Origin: Dendrobium chrysotoxum | Lineage: Eukaryota; Streptophyta; Magnoliopsida; Asparagales; Orchidaceae | Assembly: GCA_019925795.1 (NCBI GenBank) | Contig: CM034300.1 | Coordinates: forward strand, 73,511,021-73,575,020 | Direction of reading: 5' to 3' | DNA length: 64,000 bases | Shown: piece after piece, positions 1-11,857 of the stretch | How the letters are laid out: each line of letters begins with the position of its first letter | Numbering within the stretch: the stretch's first letter is position 1 | Made by a program: the position numbers and the translations under genes | Notes under the pieces: generated by a model | The model's database searches: none | The model's input: the letters and a program-made list of their open reading frames with translations, nothing else | Told to the model about the DNA's origin: nothing

Positions 1-1475
1 TCCCTTGCTAGATTACGTCTTTCAAGATCCAAATTAGGAAGAAGGAAGGGTGTTCTCCCTTGGATTGGATCAAAAAGTTACGTGGCCCGGATGTTCACAT
101 AACAGAGTGATATTCATAACCATGGAAATGTAGCGATGAGTTAACTCTTTAGACTAAAAGTTTGCAGCAATTGGAGTTTTTGTTTGATTCTCAACTTTTT
201 TTCAAATATTTCTGAAAAAATTGAATGAAGCTTTAAAATCTAATTTTAAAGTTGTTATTTGCACAAATCTAATAGAATGTATTTGTTGTATGTCGAAACA
301 TTTACCGAGGTAGAAAGATGGCGAGTTTAACGTCGTAGTTTTGTACGGAGACGCAACACACATAGAAATAAAAGAACAGTGTAAGAGTTATAAGAATTTA
401 TATGGAAAACCCATGAAGTGAAAAACCCATGAGGCCTTGCTCAATTAAGTGATTCTACAATTGTTTGTTATTGATTGGAAATGATGCACTTCCTCAAGCG
501 AAGGCATTAATATAGAACAAATGATTTTGGTTGAAGTTGAAAGAGCTGTGGTGGAATCCACTATAAATCATAATGCTAAAGTAGGGAGTCAAAGTTGATG
601 TTGACATCATATATAAATGATGATGTAGGTTGGCGTGATTAGCGATGGTGGTAAGTAATGAACTTCATAGGCATTGGTGTAGCCAGGTGACAATAGTTAG
701 AAGATTATATGTTGGATAGTGGTCGGAGAATCGTAGTTGATTGATAGTGGTCAAATGACCCTAGTTTGATAATGGTAGTTGGAAGGATCGTAGTCGGCAG
801 GTGATGGAAGTCGGAGGAATGTACTTGATCGATAATGGTCAGATGACCTTCATCAGGCGACAGTGATCCGAAGGATGGTAGTTGGATGTTGATGGTTGGA
901 GGACTGTAGTCTTCGACCAACGGAGATTTGAAGAATCATAGTCGAGCGTTGATGGCTAACGATCAGCAAAGATTAGAAGAACCATAGTCAAACAACTAAG
1001 GTTGGAACATCATAGTTGGTAGTTTATGAAGGTCGTTTATATGAAAGCTTTATAAATGGTTAAATTTAAATAACATAATGTGGTCTTTTGATATTTGTCA
1101 ATGAAACGTGAATATTTTTAAAGATGTGCTACTTTTGACTTTTAAACACTTTGTTAGTCATTGAATGCTCTTGTCAAAATAATTGATATTAAAATCTCTT
1201 GAAACAATCAAATTTTAGGCATAATTATATTAATCCATATAGATATATATATAATAGTTTAGAAAGTAACAACTAATAATAAATATGTAATGACACCCGA
1301 CAAGAAAGGGGGCTCGACGAAGAAACTTCGACGATCCGGTGACCGTAGTTGGACACAACTCCAAGAACTCCTTGGAAAAAAAATCACCACTTGAATACAC
1401 TTCAGAATACAAAAATGAAACAAAGCTCAACTCAAATCATATTAATCATTCCCTATTACAAGTAGCATCTATTTA
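1..1475. repeat. Segmental copy A, first block (LTR-derived)
   Basis: This block matches 49521-51470 in direct orientation. The first 180 bases differ at only about 8-10 positions by eye, and the copy probably extends beyond the window start. It holds no gene. Bases 700-1010 are a degenerate array of short units of the type GGTCGGAGGATCGTAGT, like the minisatellite at 45180-45750. Bases 360-470 resemble the end of the minus-orientation gypsy-like LTR near 45000. I infer that the block is an old minus-oriented LTR of the same broad family. The short open frames in it are accidental. Confidence 0.75.
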
Positions 1476-1716
1476 TTTATAGACAAATGTAACAACATAA
1501 TAGGCTACACCCAACATAGAGAACATTACACCTTCATAGCCATACTAACTACCATATTGAGTTAATCTGGCCTAAAGTTAACAGGATTAAGCAGCTCAGC
1601 TCCATCATCATTTAATTAAATTATATACAATATTTATTATAATATAAAATTTAATAATGAAGTCATGTAATTCACCACATATAATTGAAGAAGTCTTCAA
1701 AAATGTCTCTCATGTC

Positions 1717-1870
1717 CAATCATAATGCAAAGAGTAATGGAATGGTACATCCTATGCCACATGATTTTAAAAAAAAAAAATCTTTGACTTTGAGAAACTT
1801 TGCATATGGAAATTTATTCTTTAAATTTTAAGGAATAAATTTCCATATGCAAAGTTGCTCAAAGTCAAAG

Positions 1871-1959
<89 letters not shown>

Positions 1960-2004
1960 TGTGGCATAGCATGTGCCACTCCATTAGCCTTTGCATTCTG
2001 ATTG
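1717..2004. mobile_element. Foldback MITE with nested hairpin
   Basis: The whole 288 bp is an inverted repeat. The outer arms (about 1717-1758 and 1962-2004) begin with CAATCATAATGCAAAG and its near complement and match for about 45 bases with a handful of mismatches. An inner hairpin at 1779-1873 has 41-base arms with one mismatch around a 13-base loop. An (AT)n run separates the inner hairpin from the right outer arm. The homologous segment near 51475 lacks this region, which fits either insertion into this copy or loss from the other. No coding capacity and no clear target duplication were seen. Confidence 0.7.
1874..1957. repeat. (AT)n microsatellite
   Basis: About 84 bases of uninterrupted TA dinucleotide lie inside the foldback element. 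They were probably expanded by slippage and are likely to be length-polymorphic. Confidence 0.95.
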
Positions 2005-2014
2005 CAAAAAAACT

Positions 2015-3076
2015 TTTTAACTTTATTTTCAAGTATATGAATCATGACCGTTTGTATTCGGATCAAAACAATTTTGATTCATTGGGTTCATCTCGTTAAA
2101 CTTTTGTGTCTACTCTTCAGATGGTAATGAAATAGATTTTAAACATTTTTTAGTCACATATTTGCATCACAATTCATACTCAATTGTTGGATTTTATAAT
2201 GGCATATCATGATACATTTTATATCGTAAATAAATAATTTTAAATTTTAAAAAATAATTGAAGATTATATTTGAGACAGCATTTTTATTGCTTTCTAAGA
2301 GATCCATTTTGATATATGTCATAAGATACAAGAATCTTTTCTTCCTCAGAGTTGAGTAAGAAGAGGATTATTAGAAAATAAAATATTTAATTTCTCTATT
2401 GTAGGGATTTTAGAAACTTTGGTGTCCAAAAATAGGGAATTGAAGCCTAACAGTACGATTAGATCTTGGCAGAAGTTTGTAGACGATGACGATGATTGTT
2501 GGTGGAGGTTATCCACTACAGTTGTTGATCGTCATAGATAGAAGAAACTGGTGGTAGCCATCGGTGGTTACAAGAACTAGAAAATGTCCTCTCTCAACTC
2601 TAGAACGCCCTCAATATATGTAGAGAACGAGGCTTTCTCTATTTTTATAGGCTTTTTAAGAGGGCCATTTTGATATATTTGGTCAGAATCTAAAGTGCTC
2701 TATGATACGCTCCATATTGATTTCTTGGATCATGAAGACGTTTATTCAGTAATAAAGTGGCTTAATTATCTTGGAATTGTCTGATTTTTGGCACGTTATA
2801 TTCATCTCATCAAGTTGCTCGATTTGACTATAAACATATAAAATTTGAAAATCATTTTGTCATTTAATTATAATTTGAAGTTTCTAATCATGCTTTAAAT
2901 ATTTGATTTGATCTCATTTAGCCTCGGGTTCGACCACATTGTGTATCATTGTATTCAACTTGTCGATGCATTCATTTCGATTATAAGTTTTCAGAAATCA
3001 AAGTTCAAATGATCTAGCATTTCAGCTCGTGCACCATCTTTAAAGTACTATATCTTCACAAGGCATATATGCATAT
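2015..3076. other. Non-genic segment of copy A
   Basis: Bases 2015-2265 match 51478-51740 in copy B. From about 2280 to 4830 copy A has sequence that copy B lacks. I see no open frame with recognisable content and no RNA gene here. Confidence 0.6.
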
Positions 3077-3079
3077 CTT

Positions 3080-3155
3080 CAAAGTTTTAGGTATTTAACA
3101 CGTGCTGATAAATATTTGCAAAGTTTTAGGTATTTAACACGTGCTGATAAATATT
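3080..3155. repeat. 39-bp tandem duplication
   Basis: A 39-base unit beginning CAAAGTTTTAGGTATTTAAC is repeated twice head to tail (3080-3118 and 3119-3155) with almost no difference. This suggests a recent local duplication. Confidence 0.9.
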
Positions 3156-3779
3156 AGCATAATCTTTTAAATTTTAATCAATTTAATATCAAAATTAATG
3201 TGCACTGAAATATTCATCGCTATATATTGCGAATTTATTTATGTTAAAAATGAATAAAAATCTCACACAAATATAAATAAATTGAGACATGCCCAAAAAG
3301 ATATTTGATTTTATATTTAAAAAATCTTGAGAAGGTGAAAAACAAAGGCAGTGACCACATCGAGTTTGATAAATATGTAATTTGAACATTATTTAATTGG
3401 TCATTCTCCATATAGGAGGGAGGATCGATGATGAGAATCAGAGTTTGAATCAGATGTTGGTGGTTGATAATATCACGATCACATCGAGACTGAATTTTGT
3501 GATAATTGATATTATCACAATCCAAAATGACAACCTTTGTATCAAATGGGTCATGTCGTGTTGGTGTGTGGCGCATAACATCCAAGAACTAATTGGAAAA
3601 AAAATGTTTTTCTCTTTTTTTTTTCTTTCATATAAACTAATTATATTTGTAATACAGAGCCACGCACAAACATCTTTAAAATACAGTAATGAAAATCATC
3701 AACATCAAATTAATTTAGATCACATGAGTATATAATAAAGATAATTGAAATTGAACACATCACATCAATTTTTTTCTCA

Positions 3780-4060
3780 ACCATTATCCCTCCTATGTAT
3801 TTCACATATTCATCATCGGACATTTATACCTCCCAAATGCTTCACATGTGTAATATCAGGCTCTTAGTCTGCTAGGTACTTTACATGTTCAAAATTAGTT
3901 CCTTATGCCTCTCAAGTACATCACAAGTATAGTATCATACCCTTATATCTCCCAAGCACTTCCTATGTATAATACTAGGCCTTTACCCCTCCAAAGTATT
4001 TCACATGTATAGTATCTAGCCCTTATACCTCTCAAGCATTTCATTTTAATTCACCTCGCA
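3780..4060. repeat. Degenerate tandem repeat, period about 45-50 bp
   Basis: About six diverged units share the pattern CCTTATACCTCCCAAGCA followed by TTCACATGTATAATATC. Unit length drifts between about 45 and 50 bases. No coding role is visible; it sits in the part of copy A absent from copy B. Confidence 0.7.
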
Positions 4061-4199
4061 TTCAGGCTTTTATGATTCCGTGTGTATAACACAATTTATT
4101 TATTCATGCCATTATATCTCCCAATAATTATTTATATATAATCCATGACAACGTATAATGTCACAATATCTTTTATATAAGTGCTTTATAATACATCAA

Positions 4200-5720
4200 T
4201 GTCACTTTATAATCAAACACTTAAACTTTGTTAGAAAACTTCTACAAATAAATTGATGGATCAAACAACCTCTAATTATGACATGCTTAAAGCCAAATCA
4301 AGAGGCTCAATGAGCCAAATCTAACAAGATTAAGATCCTTGACTCCAACATCATTATGGCATTCAAATATTTGATAAACAATTTATAATCAAGGATATCA
4401 ATATGGACCAAATGGTGAAGTGCTCTAGATTCTGGCCAAATTTACTAAAATAATTATCTTAAAAAACCTATAAATAGAGCCGCAAGGTGGGAGATTCAAG
4501 AGCTAAAAGAAATAAAGAATTGTTACTAGTGGGTGAGGCCTTATAATTTTTGTAATTCCTACAAGAAAACATGACAATTGTTCTTAATTATAAATAATCA
4601 TATCTTCAACAACTATGAAGAAGGGAGGATTCTTATATCTTATATTATGTAGTTGATTGGTACAAGTGGCTCATGCCCTATTATTTTTTCTCTTCTTGGT
4701 AAAAATCTTTTGGTCCACATTGAATCAAGGGAGTCGTTGCACCTTATAACATTTTCAAAATTTTAATTTTTTGGCTGCACAAGATGTTTAAATTTTAAAA
4801 TATATTTTTAGATGTAACATGAATTTATGTCGAAAAAATAGGACTGCAAATGATACTATAAAAAATTCATACAATCGGCACGAATCTTGATACATATTTG
4901 AATAGAAACCTTCAAAATGAAATTCATGATCATCCAAACTTTGAATTTCAACAAACTTGTACTCGAACTGAAGTCTTAATGAAACGAATCTATCGATGTT
5001 GCAAATGATTCAAACCAATTCCAAATGAGCTCAAATCAAGCTCTTAAGTTATGTTTGAAAACTTCTTAATATAAATTGAGTGAACGAACAACCTCCAATC
5101 ATAGCATGCTCATATTCAAGTCGAGTAACTGACAAGACAAATCTAACAAGCAAGATCACTTGATTTGGACATATTTAAGACATTTAAATATTTGATAAAC
5201 AATCCACAGTCAATAAGATCAATTTGGATTGTTCGATGGAGTGCCTTGAATTATGGCCAAATTGACCAAAATGTTCATTTCAAAAAGCTTATAAATAGGG
5301 CCTAGGCAGGTTCAAGAGTTAAGAGAACTAAATACTTCTCTTATATTTCCCAACTGTGTTGTAGCCAACGAACACCACCAACAATTGCTACCGCCATCGC
5401 CAAACTTCTTTCAACATATAACCCTATTGTTAGGTTTTTTAATCATCGGCCTACGGACATCAGATTTCTATAATTCGTACAAAGAAACTTCGACGATTAT
5501 TCTCAATCATAAATAATTTCATCTTCTCCAATTGTGAGGAAGGGAAAATTCTCATCTCATATTAAATAGTGTATTTTTATAACTAGGCTAAGTCTTGTCA
5601 TCTTTCAACTTCTTGGATTTTCCATATAAAAAAATTCTTGTCTTTGATTAAATTTTTTGTGCGTGCTGGATTTTTTTCATTAGCTAGGATATTAAACAAT
5701 AATTCTACCGACGCAATTTT
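4200..5720 (+). repeat. LTR-like repeats, copy A
   Basis: Two related stretches (about 4200-4560 and 5050-5530) each carry a TATA-type signal (CTATAAATAGAG near 4463 and TTATAAATAGGG near 5289) followed by a similar leader. Bases 4835-5720 match 51990-52700 and 53050-53210 in copy B. The layout of a TATA box followed by a block near GGCTAAGTCTTGT and TTGGATTTTCCA resembles the gypsy-like LTR at 53218-54710. I infer old solo LTRs or LTR fragments. No coding sequence was recognised. Confidence 0.55.
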
Positions 5721-6025
5721 TTTAACATGTAACAGTAGTGATTGATAAATTTTAAAATATAAATGAAATAAAATTAAATCACTACATATTAATTGAATTA
5801 TTGAGAAATAAATAAAAGTCAATACAAAAAGTTTTTCTCCAAGTCTTCTTAAACTAATCAAGCACTAAAATGAAGCGGGCCCCAACCTGACGACCATGCA
5901 TTTAAAATGTTTTTCACATTCATGAAATAACATATTAAACGCGTTGGGTGAAAGCAACTTTTAGAAGGTAAGTCAAATCCAATTTTTTTCTTAATAAAAT
6001 AAAATGGAGTCACGAGCAGCTGGGT

Positions 6026-6034
6026 TATAAATTA
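6026..6034 (+). promoter_or_regulatory. Probable TATA box of TPS1
   Basis: TATAAATTA lies 107 bases before the TPS1 ATG. TPS3 has TATAAAGTA about 104 bases before its ATG, and the flanks of the two genes are similar from about 5850 and 16850 onward. The conserved placement supports a core promoter. Confidence 0.6.
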
Positions 6035-6132
6035 TGATTGAAACAACTACGTTCAGTGCAGAGATATTGCTTCATTAGGCCTTCTCCAGCTTTCCTTCTT
6101 GACTTCCCCCTCTGTATTCTTTAATAAGAAGA

Positions 6133-9100
6133 ATGAACTGTCTTCCTACTTTTTCAAATCTTTATCTTTCTACTGATTTTGTACATAATTATGGCTTCTT
6201 CCTGCCATTAAAAATACAGCACAGCGCTCAGTCTTTTTCATCAACTCCATACATTCGCCTTTGCAAGAAGCGTTACTCTGTTGCTTCGAACTCTTCCACT
6301 TCTCTTCGAAGAACAACAAATTATCAGCGGAGCTTATGGGATGACAGTCTAATACAATCTCTGAATACTACAACTTTCACTGTAATATACATTAATGTCG
6401 TTCAGATCTCTTTTTGTTCTTGTTTTACTTAGCTCATGGGATTACATTTATTATATATCAAATATTTCTACACAGGGAGATGTGCATGAAAAGAGAAGAG
6501 AGAAGCTGAAGGAGGATGTGAAGCGTCTTATTAAGGAGAAGAGTTTTGCTAATCAACTGGAGCTTTTTGATTCATTGCAAAAGCTTGGGGTAGCTTATCA
6601 TTTTGAAGAGGAAATCAAATATTTGTTAAATTTGATGAAATACTCAGAAGAGAAGTTTAGAATCGAATTCACTGAGAACGTTCATGTCATGGCCTTGTAT
6701 CTAAGGTTTTCAAGGGGGCATGGCTTTGAGATCTCCAAAGGTAATCAATTAGCTATTTGGTTTGATGAAAAAGAAATGTAAAATATTTCAAAAATAGAGA
6801 ATTTTAAATTTTGTATTCCATTTGCTGAAAAAGGAATACAATGTATACTTTCAATCCTTAGTTCATTTTTTATGTATTATAAACTCGCCTATTTTTATCA
6901 CATTCTTTTTTTACCTCAGGCAAATTGCATTGACACTGCTTGCCGTCACCCACCATTACGTGTTGGCTGTCCCAGCCATGACTACCATCGCCGCCATCCC
7001 CACTCACTGCCATCCCCACTCACTGAAGGCCACCACCATATGCTTACGGCCACCTCTGCTTTTGCTGACGCTAGGGGTATAAGTGAGCCAAATTTGCTCA
7101 TGAGATGGCTCAAACTCGACTCATTTAAGAGCTCACGAGTCAAGCTTATCGAGCCATCAGCCTAATAGTTTTCGAATGAGCTGAGCTCGAACTCGGTAAA
7201 CAAGTTCGAGCTCAACAAGAACTAAATAAGTTTAGCTCGATTAGGCACACTCTCAACTCGTCTTGTTTATACCCCTAGCTGCTACTGCCAACTATCGGCG
7301 CAACTGACCACTGCAAACTATCACCATCATTTAATTGTATATTACATTTTAATTAAAGTCCAAAAAAAAAATCCACATTCTTTTTGCACTCATCCTATGT
7401 ATTTATAATATCATGTGATAACTCACTCATTCTTCATATTTTCATGTAATCATTTAGTGTGAAATGTCTTGTCAAGTAGCAAAACATTAGATGACTAAAA
7501 ATCAATCCGTCCTGATTTCCTACACAGTATACGTGAGGGGTTACATGGCTGCTTTTTAAACTCATGTTTTATGTCTTTTAGATTTTTTTTTTTCTTTTTT
7601 TTTTTTTACATTTTTACTTTTACAGATTATAGTAATATATGGCTCAAATATATATAGACTATAAAAAAAAAATTGGCCCTAATTTGATCAATATACGGTT
7701 TAATTTTCCTGTAAATTATTTATATTTAATTAATTTTCTTCAAAATACTAACAAATTAATTATGCATAAAATTTGTACTTCTGTATAGATTTATTGGTTA
7801 AAAGCTACAAAGATGAGAAGGGGTGCTTCAAGCCTTGTGTTTTTCATGATATCAAAGGATTGTTAAGTCTCTATGAAGCTTCATTTCTTTCTATGGATGG
7901 AGAAGATGATATAGATGAAGCAAAGGAATTTGCTTTGAAACATCTAAATGATTGTATGAGATCAAATTCTTCAACAAATCCAGTGCTTGCAAAACACATA
8001 GCCCTAGCCTTGGAGCTTCCTCTACACCATAGAATTCAGAAGCTTCATGCTCCAATGTTCATCGAGCATGCTCGCAACATGAAAGAGCTTGATGTGGACC
8101 CAATCTTGCTTGAATTTGCTCAATTGGACTTCAACATGACCCAAAGCATCTACAACAAAGAGCTCAAGGAGATTACAAGGTGTATATTGTTAGAAATCAT
8201 AAAATTTTATTTGTTTATTTGATTGGATGATAATGTTGATATAAACATACATATACAAATGCAAAGAAAATAATAATAATTAAGAAGATCTTCAATAATA
8301 AGAATACATCACAATGAAATATTAATATCAATTTTTTCAAGAATGATTAATATTTCACACGCATATATTTATATACTATTATAATGTTTTAGGTGGTGGA
8401 CAAAAATAAGCAATCTAGCTGGTGGTGAGTTGAGTTTTGCAAGGGAATGGCCTGTGGAGAGCTACTTCTTAGCCTTAGGTTTGGCAATGGAACCTCGCTT
8501 CTCAACATGCAGAAAAGAATTTGCTAAAGCGATATGCTTCATAAACGTTGTAGATGATATCTATGACATCTACGGCTCATTGGACGAGCTACAACACTTT
8601 ACCGATGCTGTTGAGAGGTAAGTAATCAAAAAGAATTTCTAATTGCAAGAAACTTTTTCTATGTTCATTGTTTACTGAATAATAATCTATACTTTATTTA
8701 ATTTATTGATCTACTTATTTATGTCATAAGTGCAAAACAATTGATTGATGTATATATATATATATAGAATCAAAATATAAGATATTGTATAATAATGATA
8801 GGACAACTATTTTGTTCTGCAAAGTAACAAACTCATTTTATGGCATAAGATTAAATTATGTTATCTAATGTATTTTCTTATTATAACAATTCACAAAAAC
8901 CAAAAGGATGCTTAAATACAAGTTCGAGACAGTTGTATATTAAATAATAAAGTTACTTTATGACTAAAAATGGAACTCAAATTAATTATTTGTTCCAAGA
9001 AAAAAAATTATTAAATGCACTTTATTTTATTTATTTATTTTGCCTTACAACAACAGTAGTAGCAGCAATAAGCATTTATTCTATATTACATGAATCATTT

Positions 9101-9800
9101 TTTTTTCCCATTATGTTCTAATAAGAGTCAAATTCTCATTAATTAAATCTAATAAAAAAAATATTTTAATACTTTCAAACCATTCTTGACATGAATCCTT
9201 TTTTGCCATATTTTTTTTTTTGTGCATTTGTTTGAGTAGATGAAGAAATATCACACAAACAAAATATGATAAAAAAAATAAATATACATATAGGTTTTAA
9301 TACATCTTCAATTGATGACGTAGGTGGGACTTTGCTACAAGCAAATCACTTCCTGAATATATGAAGATATGCCTTTCAGAATTATTCAACACAGTTAATA
9401 GCTTAGCATGCAAAATCATGGAAGAGAAGGGGTTGGATATTCTCCCATATCTTAAAAGAGCGGTAAAGCTGTTAAAACTCTTAAATAAATTCAAAGTTCT
9501 TTTTCTTGTGAGGATGTTACCTAAAGTGCTTGAAATTTATTATTTTATTTCAGTGGTTAGATTTATGCAAAGCATATATGGTGGAGGCAAGATGGTATTA
9601 CACTGGATACTACCCTACATTTGAAGAATATTTAGATAATGCATGGATTTCAGTTGCAGCCCCTTTAGCCTCGGTTATGGCACTTTGTCTGAGTGAGAAC
9701 TTAACAAATTTATCACTCGAAAGCTTCGACTTCTATCCAAGCATCATCCGCCAATCATCTATTATTTTTCGGCTTTACAATGATTTAGGAACATCAAAGG

Positions 9801-9850
<50 letters not shown>

Positions 9851-10560
9851 AATATCTTGATACATTTTATTTCATTTGAAACTAAATTTACCTCACATGT
9901 TATCTCTCAATACAACTGAACTATCACAAAATGTAATTTCATTTAAAAGATAAATGCCGCAACTAGACTATTAAACTATCATAAATACAATAAAACTACA
10001 TAATTTAATTGATAGTTTTGTGGTATTATCTAACATTATGCCCATATTTTCTTTAAATTTTATTATATTATCAAAAAGTTTAGTTGTAATGAGGGATAAC
10101 ATGTTATATATGAAATCAATGTCTCATGTAATGAAATTAGTCTTATTCAAATACAAAATGTATTAGGATATTATAACATAATATTTTCTTCCAATTAAAC
10201 ATTTATCGAATGATGATGAAAAATGAACATATGTTTGCATGCATGTAGGGTGAGCTCCGAAGGGGAGATGTTTCAAAATCCATCCAATGCTATATGAAAG
10301 AGAAGCATGTTTCAGAATCAGAGGCACAAAAGTGTATAAGGACTATTACAAATAAATGCTGGAAAGAATTGAATAAGGAATGGATAAAAGCCTCGAAATA
10401 TGAAGAAACATTCAAAATGGTTGTGATAAATTTGCCACGAGTTGCTCACCTTTTTTATCTACAATCAAATGATGAGAATGTTGGTGAGCTTAACTTAGAG
10501 AAAATGAATGACAATCTCATCTCGCTTTTCCTTGAACCCATTACATTGAAAGAAGGATGA
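6133..10560 (+). CDS. TPS-b-type terpene synthase, intact (TPS1)
   Basis: Class I terpene synthase, predicted to ionise a prenyl diphosphate in the plastid, probably geranyl diphosphate to a monoterpene; the product cannot be predicted. Seven exons: 6133-6381, 6476-6740, 7789-8179, 8393-8617, 9324-9462, 9554-9799 and 10249-10560. All introns are GT-AG and phases agree, giving 608 residues, a normal length for plastid TPS-b. A Ser/Thr-rich, acid-poor leader precedes RR(x8)W at residues 59-69. The alpha domain has DDIYD at 356-360 and NDLGTSKGE at 499-507, the latter split across the exon 6/7 junction. Thirty-seven residues before DDIYD, where most TPS-b enzymes have RDR, this protein has REW (319-321). 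Intron 2 holds a MITE and intron 6 a TA repeat. Three decayed paralogs lie downstream. Family assignment is firm; substrate and product are unknown. Confidence 0.93.
7072..7277. mobile_element. 206-bp MITE in TPS1 intron 2
   Basis: Terminal inverted repeats TAGGGGTATAA and TTATACCCCTA bound a 206-base element rich in AGCTCG-type motifs. An equal-length copy lies at the matching place in TPS2 (11476-11681), so it was inserted before those genes duplicated. The short ends and AGCTCG-rich interior suggest a hAT-type MITE. The 8-bp target duplication is not clear. Confidence 0.7.
9805..9848. repeat. (TA)n microsatellite in TPS1 intron 6
   Basis: About 22 TA dinucleotides follow the exon 6 donor of TPS1 directly. 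The equivalent introns of TPS3 and TPS4 lack this run. Confidence 0.9.
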
Positions 10561-11383
10561 TTAATGGTCAATTGTTTTGGTTATTGGTTTGTAAATGGAA
10601 ATCGAACTAAAATTGGTAACTATGTTATAAAATTTGTACATAATATTTGAATTTTTTTTTTCTTGATTGGGTCTCTTTTGTAGTAAAAATAAATATCAAA
10701 ATATTATGCTTCTGATGCAAAAGATTCTTTGCCAGTACAATTGCCAATTTATTATCTACATAAACTTATATATGTTCAGTTTGAGAAAATACAAACTCTT
10801 TTATCTGATATTTCATGGCACATTCATGAAGATGCTACAATATAGAGAGAGGAAAACAACTGGTTGCTTTTTTTAACACAGTAATGTAGTACATCCATAT
10901 ATAACACAAATATATTTTTTCTATCATCTTAATCTCCAAATCAATCACTATTTAAATAGCCAACAAGTTGAATAAAGAGAGTATAATAATTTATTATTTA
11001 ATATACCTTTGATATAAAAAATTAATGACCCCTTTTTTGTTAACCTTAAATGTGTCTCAAGAAGCTTTTCTATATAGCAGCTTGAAATTTCAGTACCATA
11101 ATATATATATATATATATCATTTTAAGGGTTAAATATCTAAAATTTCCAATTAAGAAATTAGTTGGCTTCACCATCCTTCATCATTCTTTAATAATTCAT
11201 GTCAAATTCTATGAACCACTTTTAGCTTAGTAGTTGATAATTCCCATCCTAAATATACTACGAATTTCTTTTGCATAAGTTTATTATGTCATTAAGATTG
11301 TTTCATTATTTTGCTTTAATTATAGTTTTATTATTTTGCATCACTTATGTCATATGGAAATGGGACATAATTCCAAAACTCGT
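10561..11383 (+). other. TPS1 3' flank
   Basis: This is the 3' untranslated and downstream DNA of TPS1. The same sequence follows TPS4 (34315-34730), up to a shared TTTTATTATTTTGC. After about 11340-11383 the sequence switches to TPS intron 2 DNA, marking a rearrangement breakpoint. No gene was seen. Confidence 0.7.
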
Positions 11384-11475
11384 TGGCCGTCGCAACCATC
11401 GTTGCCATTATCGTCATCCCCGCTCGTCGAAGGCCATCACCATCTACCTATTGCCACCTCCGCTATCGCTACCAC

Positions 11476-11681
11476 TAGGAGTGTAGGTGAGACAAGTCTA
11501 CTCATGAGCTAGCTCGAACTTGACTTATTAAAGAGCTCACAAGTCGAGCTTATCAAGTCACTAGCCTAAAAATTTTCGAACGAGCTGAGCACGAACTCAG
11601 TAAATGAGTTCAAGCTTAATAAGAATTAAATGAGCTTAGCTTGATTAGGCTTACACTTGACTCAACTTGTTTACACCCCTA
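11476..11681. mobile_element. 206-bp MITE in TPS2 intron 2
   Basis: Copy of the TPS1 intron 2 MITE, of the same length, with ends TAGGAGTGTA and TTACACCCCTA. Its shared position shows the element predates the TPS1/TPS2 duplication. Confidence 0.7.
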
Positions 11682-11857
11682 ACCGCCATTGCCAACTGCT
11701 GGTGCAACTAATCGCTATAAACTACCACTATCATTTAATTTTATATTACATCCTTTTTACTTTAAGTCAAATTATATATAAAAAAAAAATCTCTTACATT
11801 CTTTGTGCACTCATCCTACATATTTATAATATCATGTGATAACGCACTCATACTTTT

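Noticed and set aside
1872..2066. Minus-strand open frame of repeated Tyr-Ile
   Set aside because: It is the translation of an (AT)n microsatellite.
3195..3735. Overlapping frames on both strands of up to 113 residues
   Set aside because: No domain features; low-complexity AT-rich sequence next to degenerate repeats.
6822..7165. Open frames of 86 and 97 residues
   Set aside because: They lie in TPS1 intron 2, partly in the MITE, with no recognisable content.
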